Of a stretch of DNA of 6,463 bases, positions 5,909-6,463 are shown piece after piece. Where the stretch lies: contig URFJ01000109.1 in the NCBI GenBank assembly GCA_900547135.1, positions 1-6,463 of the forward strand, read 5' to 3'. Source of the DNA: an uncultured Eubacteriales bacterium. GTDB taxonomy: Bacteria > Bacillota > Clostridia > Christensenellales > CAG-138. The notes beneath the pieces are model-generated. The model was not told the origin of the DNA, ran no database searches, and saw only the letters and a program-made list of their open reading frames with translations. A program made the position numbers and the translations under genes. Numbering within the stretch: position 1 is the first letter of the stretch; every line of letters starts with the position of its first letter.

Positions 5909-6463
5909 TCACTTTTTATACCCGCCTGCCCTTGGCTTTCCAGCTCTGGAGCTATCCGGCCTGCTTACCCTCTTGGGTGGCACCAGCGCATCCCTGCCGT
6001 TTCCTATCAGGTCCTCCCTGCCAGCCTTTTTTAGGGCCTCTCTCGCAATATCCTGGTAACGGGGCATGAAAAACTGCATCAATGCACGCTGCATTGCCTT
6101 TCCTCTTGGCGATTTTTCGACAAACACCGGTTTCATGTTCCTTGGATCAAGCCCGGTGTAATACATTGTAGTTGATATAGTACCTGGCGTTGGATAAAAA
6201 TCCTGAACCTGCTCTATCCGCTGTCCTGTCCTTTTAAGATATTGGGCTAATAAAATGGCCGAGTTAAGATCGCTTCCAGGGTGTGAAGACATAAAATAAG
6301 GTACAATATATTGCTTTAAGCCCAAATTTTTGTTTAACCTGTTGTATTTTTGTACAAACTGCTCATATAGATCGGCATATGGCTTTCCCATCAGATCAAG
6401 AACGCGGTCGTCTATATGTTCCGGCGCCACCTTCAGCTGCCCGCTGACATGATGCTTTATCAC
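5909..6463 (-). CDS. YgiQ-family radical SAM protein, C-terminal part only
   Basis: The last 184 codons of a gene that enters from the right edge; the GTG at the edge is internal. Strongly family-like stretches are HHVSGQLKVAPEHIDDRVLDLMGKP (split here as visible residues 4-17 and 18-28), YIVPYFMSSHPG (52-63), QVQDFYPTPGTISTTMYYTGLDP (85-107) and a basic C-terminal segment of the DUF3362 type ending PRAGGYKK. YgiQ-like proteins are usually 600-700 aa, so most of the protein, including the B12-binding-like N-terminal part and the radical SAM CxxxCxxC cluster, lies outside the window. The family is widespread, but I know of no established substrate. Its stop TGA overlaps an upstream ATG of prmA, and it lies 50 bases before the preferred prmA start. 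It is therefore probably the first or an early gene of this transcription unit. Family assignment is strong; function is unknown. Confidence 0.92.
   Translation of the reverse strand: MIKHHVSGQLKVAPEHIDDRVLDLMGKPYADLYEQFVQKYNRLNKNLGLKQYIVPYFMSSHPGSDLNSAILLAQYLKRTGQRIEQVQDFYPTPGTISTTMYYTGLDPRNMKPVFVEKSPRGKAMQRALMQFFMPRYQDIAREALKKAGREDLIGNGRDALVPPKRVSRPDSSRAGKPRAGGYKK

Noticed and set aside
1..6463. Insertion sequences, phage genes, CRISPR repeats, toxin-antitoxin or defence genes
   Set aside because: Coding density is nearly complete with six recognisable housekeeping genes; no direct repeat array, transposase or unexplained stretch over 300 bases exists.

Overview
The window is ordinary chromosomal housekeeping sequence, almost wall-to-wall coding, with two gene groups facing each other. 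The DnaK and DnaJ sequences, Shine-Dalgarno sites of the AGGAGG type, a TTG-started dnaJ and the gene content (dnaK, dnaJ, prmA, rsmE, mtaB) point to a Gram-positive bacterium of the Firmicutes, most likely a clostridial lineage with intermediate GC. The genus cannot be named from what is visible.

Plus strand, left part (2-2829): the 3' five-sixths of dnaK, a 110-base gap holding a strong hairpin without a T-tract, then complete dnaJ starting at TTG. A textbook intrinsic terminator follows dnaJ. These are the Hsp70 chaperone and its J-domain co-chaperone; grpE and hrcA would be expected just left of the window, but that cannot be seen.

Minus strand, right part (6463-2866, read right to left): the 3' end of a YgiQ-family radical SAM gene, then prmA (ribosomal protein L11 methyltransferase), rsmE (16S rRNA m3U1498 methyltransferase) and mtaB (tRNA t6A37 methylthiotransferase). 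Spacing is very tight: the ygiQ stop overlaps a possible prmA start (ATGA), prmA and rsmE share one base (TGATG), and the mtaB Shine-Dalgarno site grows out of the rsmE stop codon. This looks like one co-transcribed, translationally coupled unit devoted to modifying the translation machinery. The mtaB stop codon lies inside the T-tract of the dnaJ terminator.

The most notable point is gene order. In Bacillus subtilis and many relatives prmA-rsmE-mtaB (yqeT-yqeU-yqeV) follow dnaJ in the same direction, in the HrcA-controlled heat-shock operon. Here the same three genes are adjacent but flipped, so they converge on dnaK-dnaJ and sit behind ygiQ. I see no mobile element, CRISPR array, RNA gene, CIRCE operator or candidate novel system. 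The remaining observations are modest.
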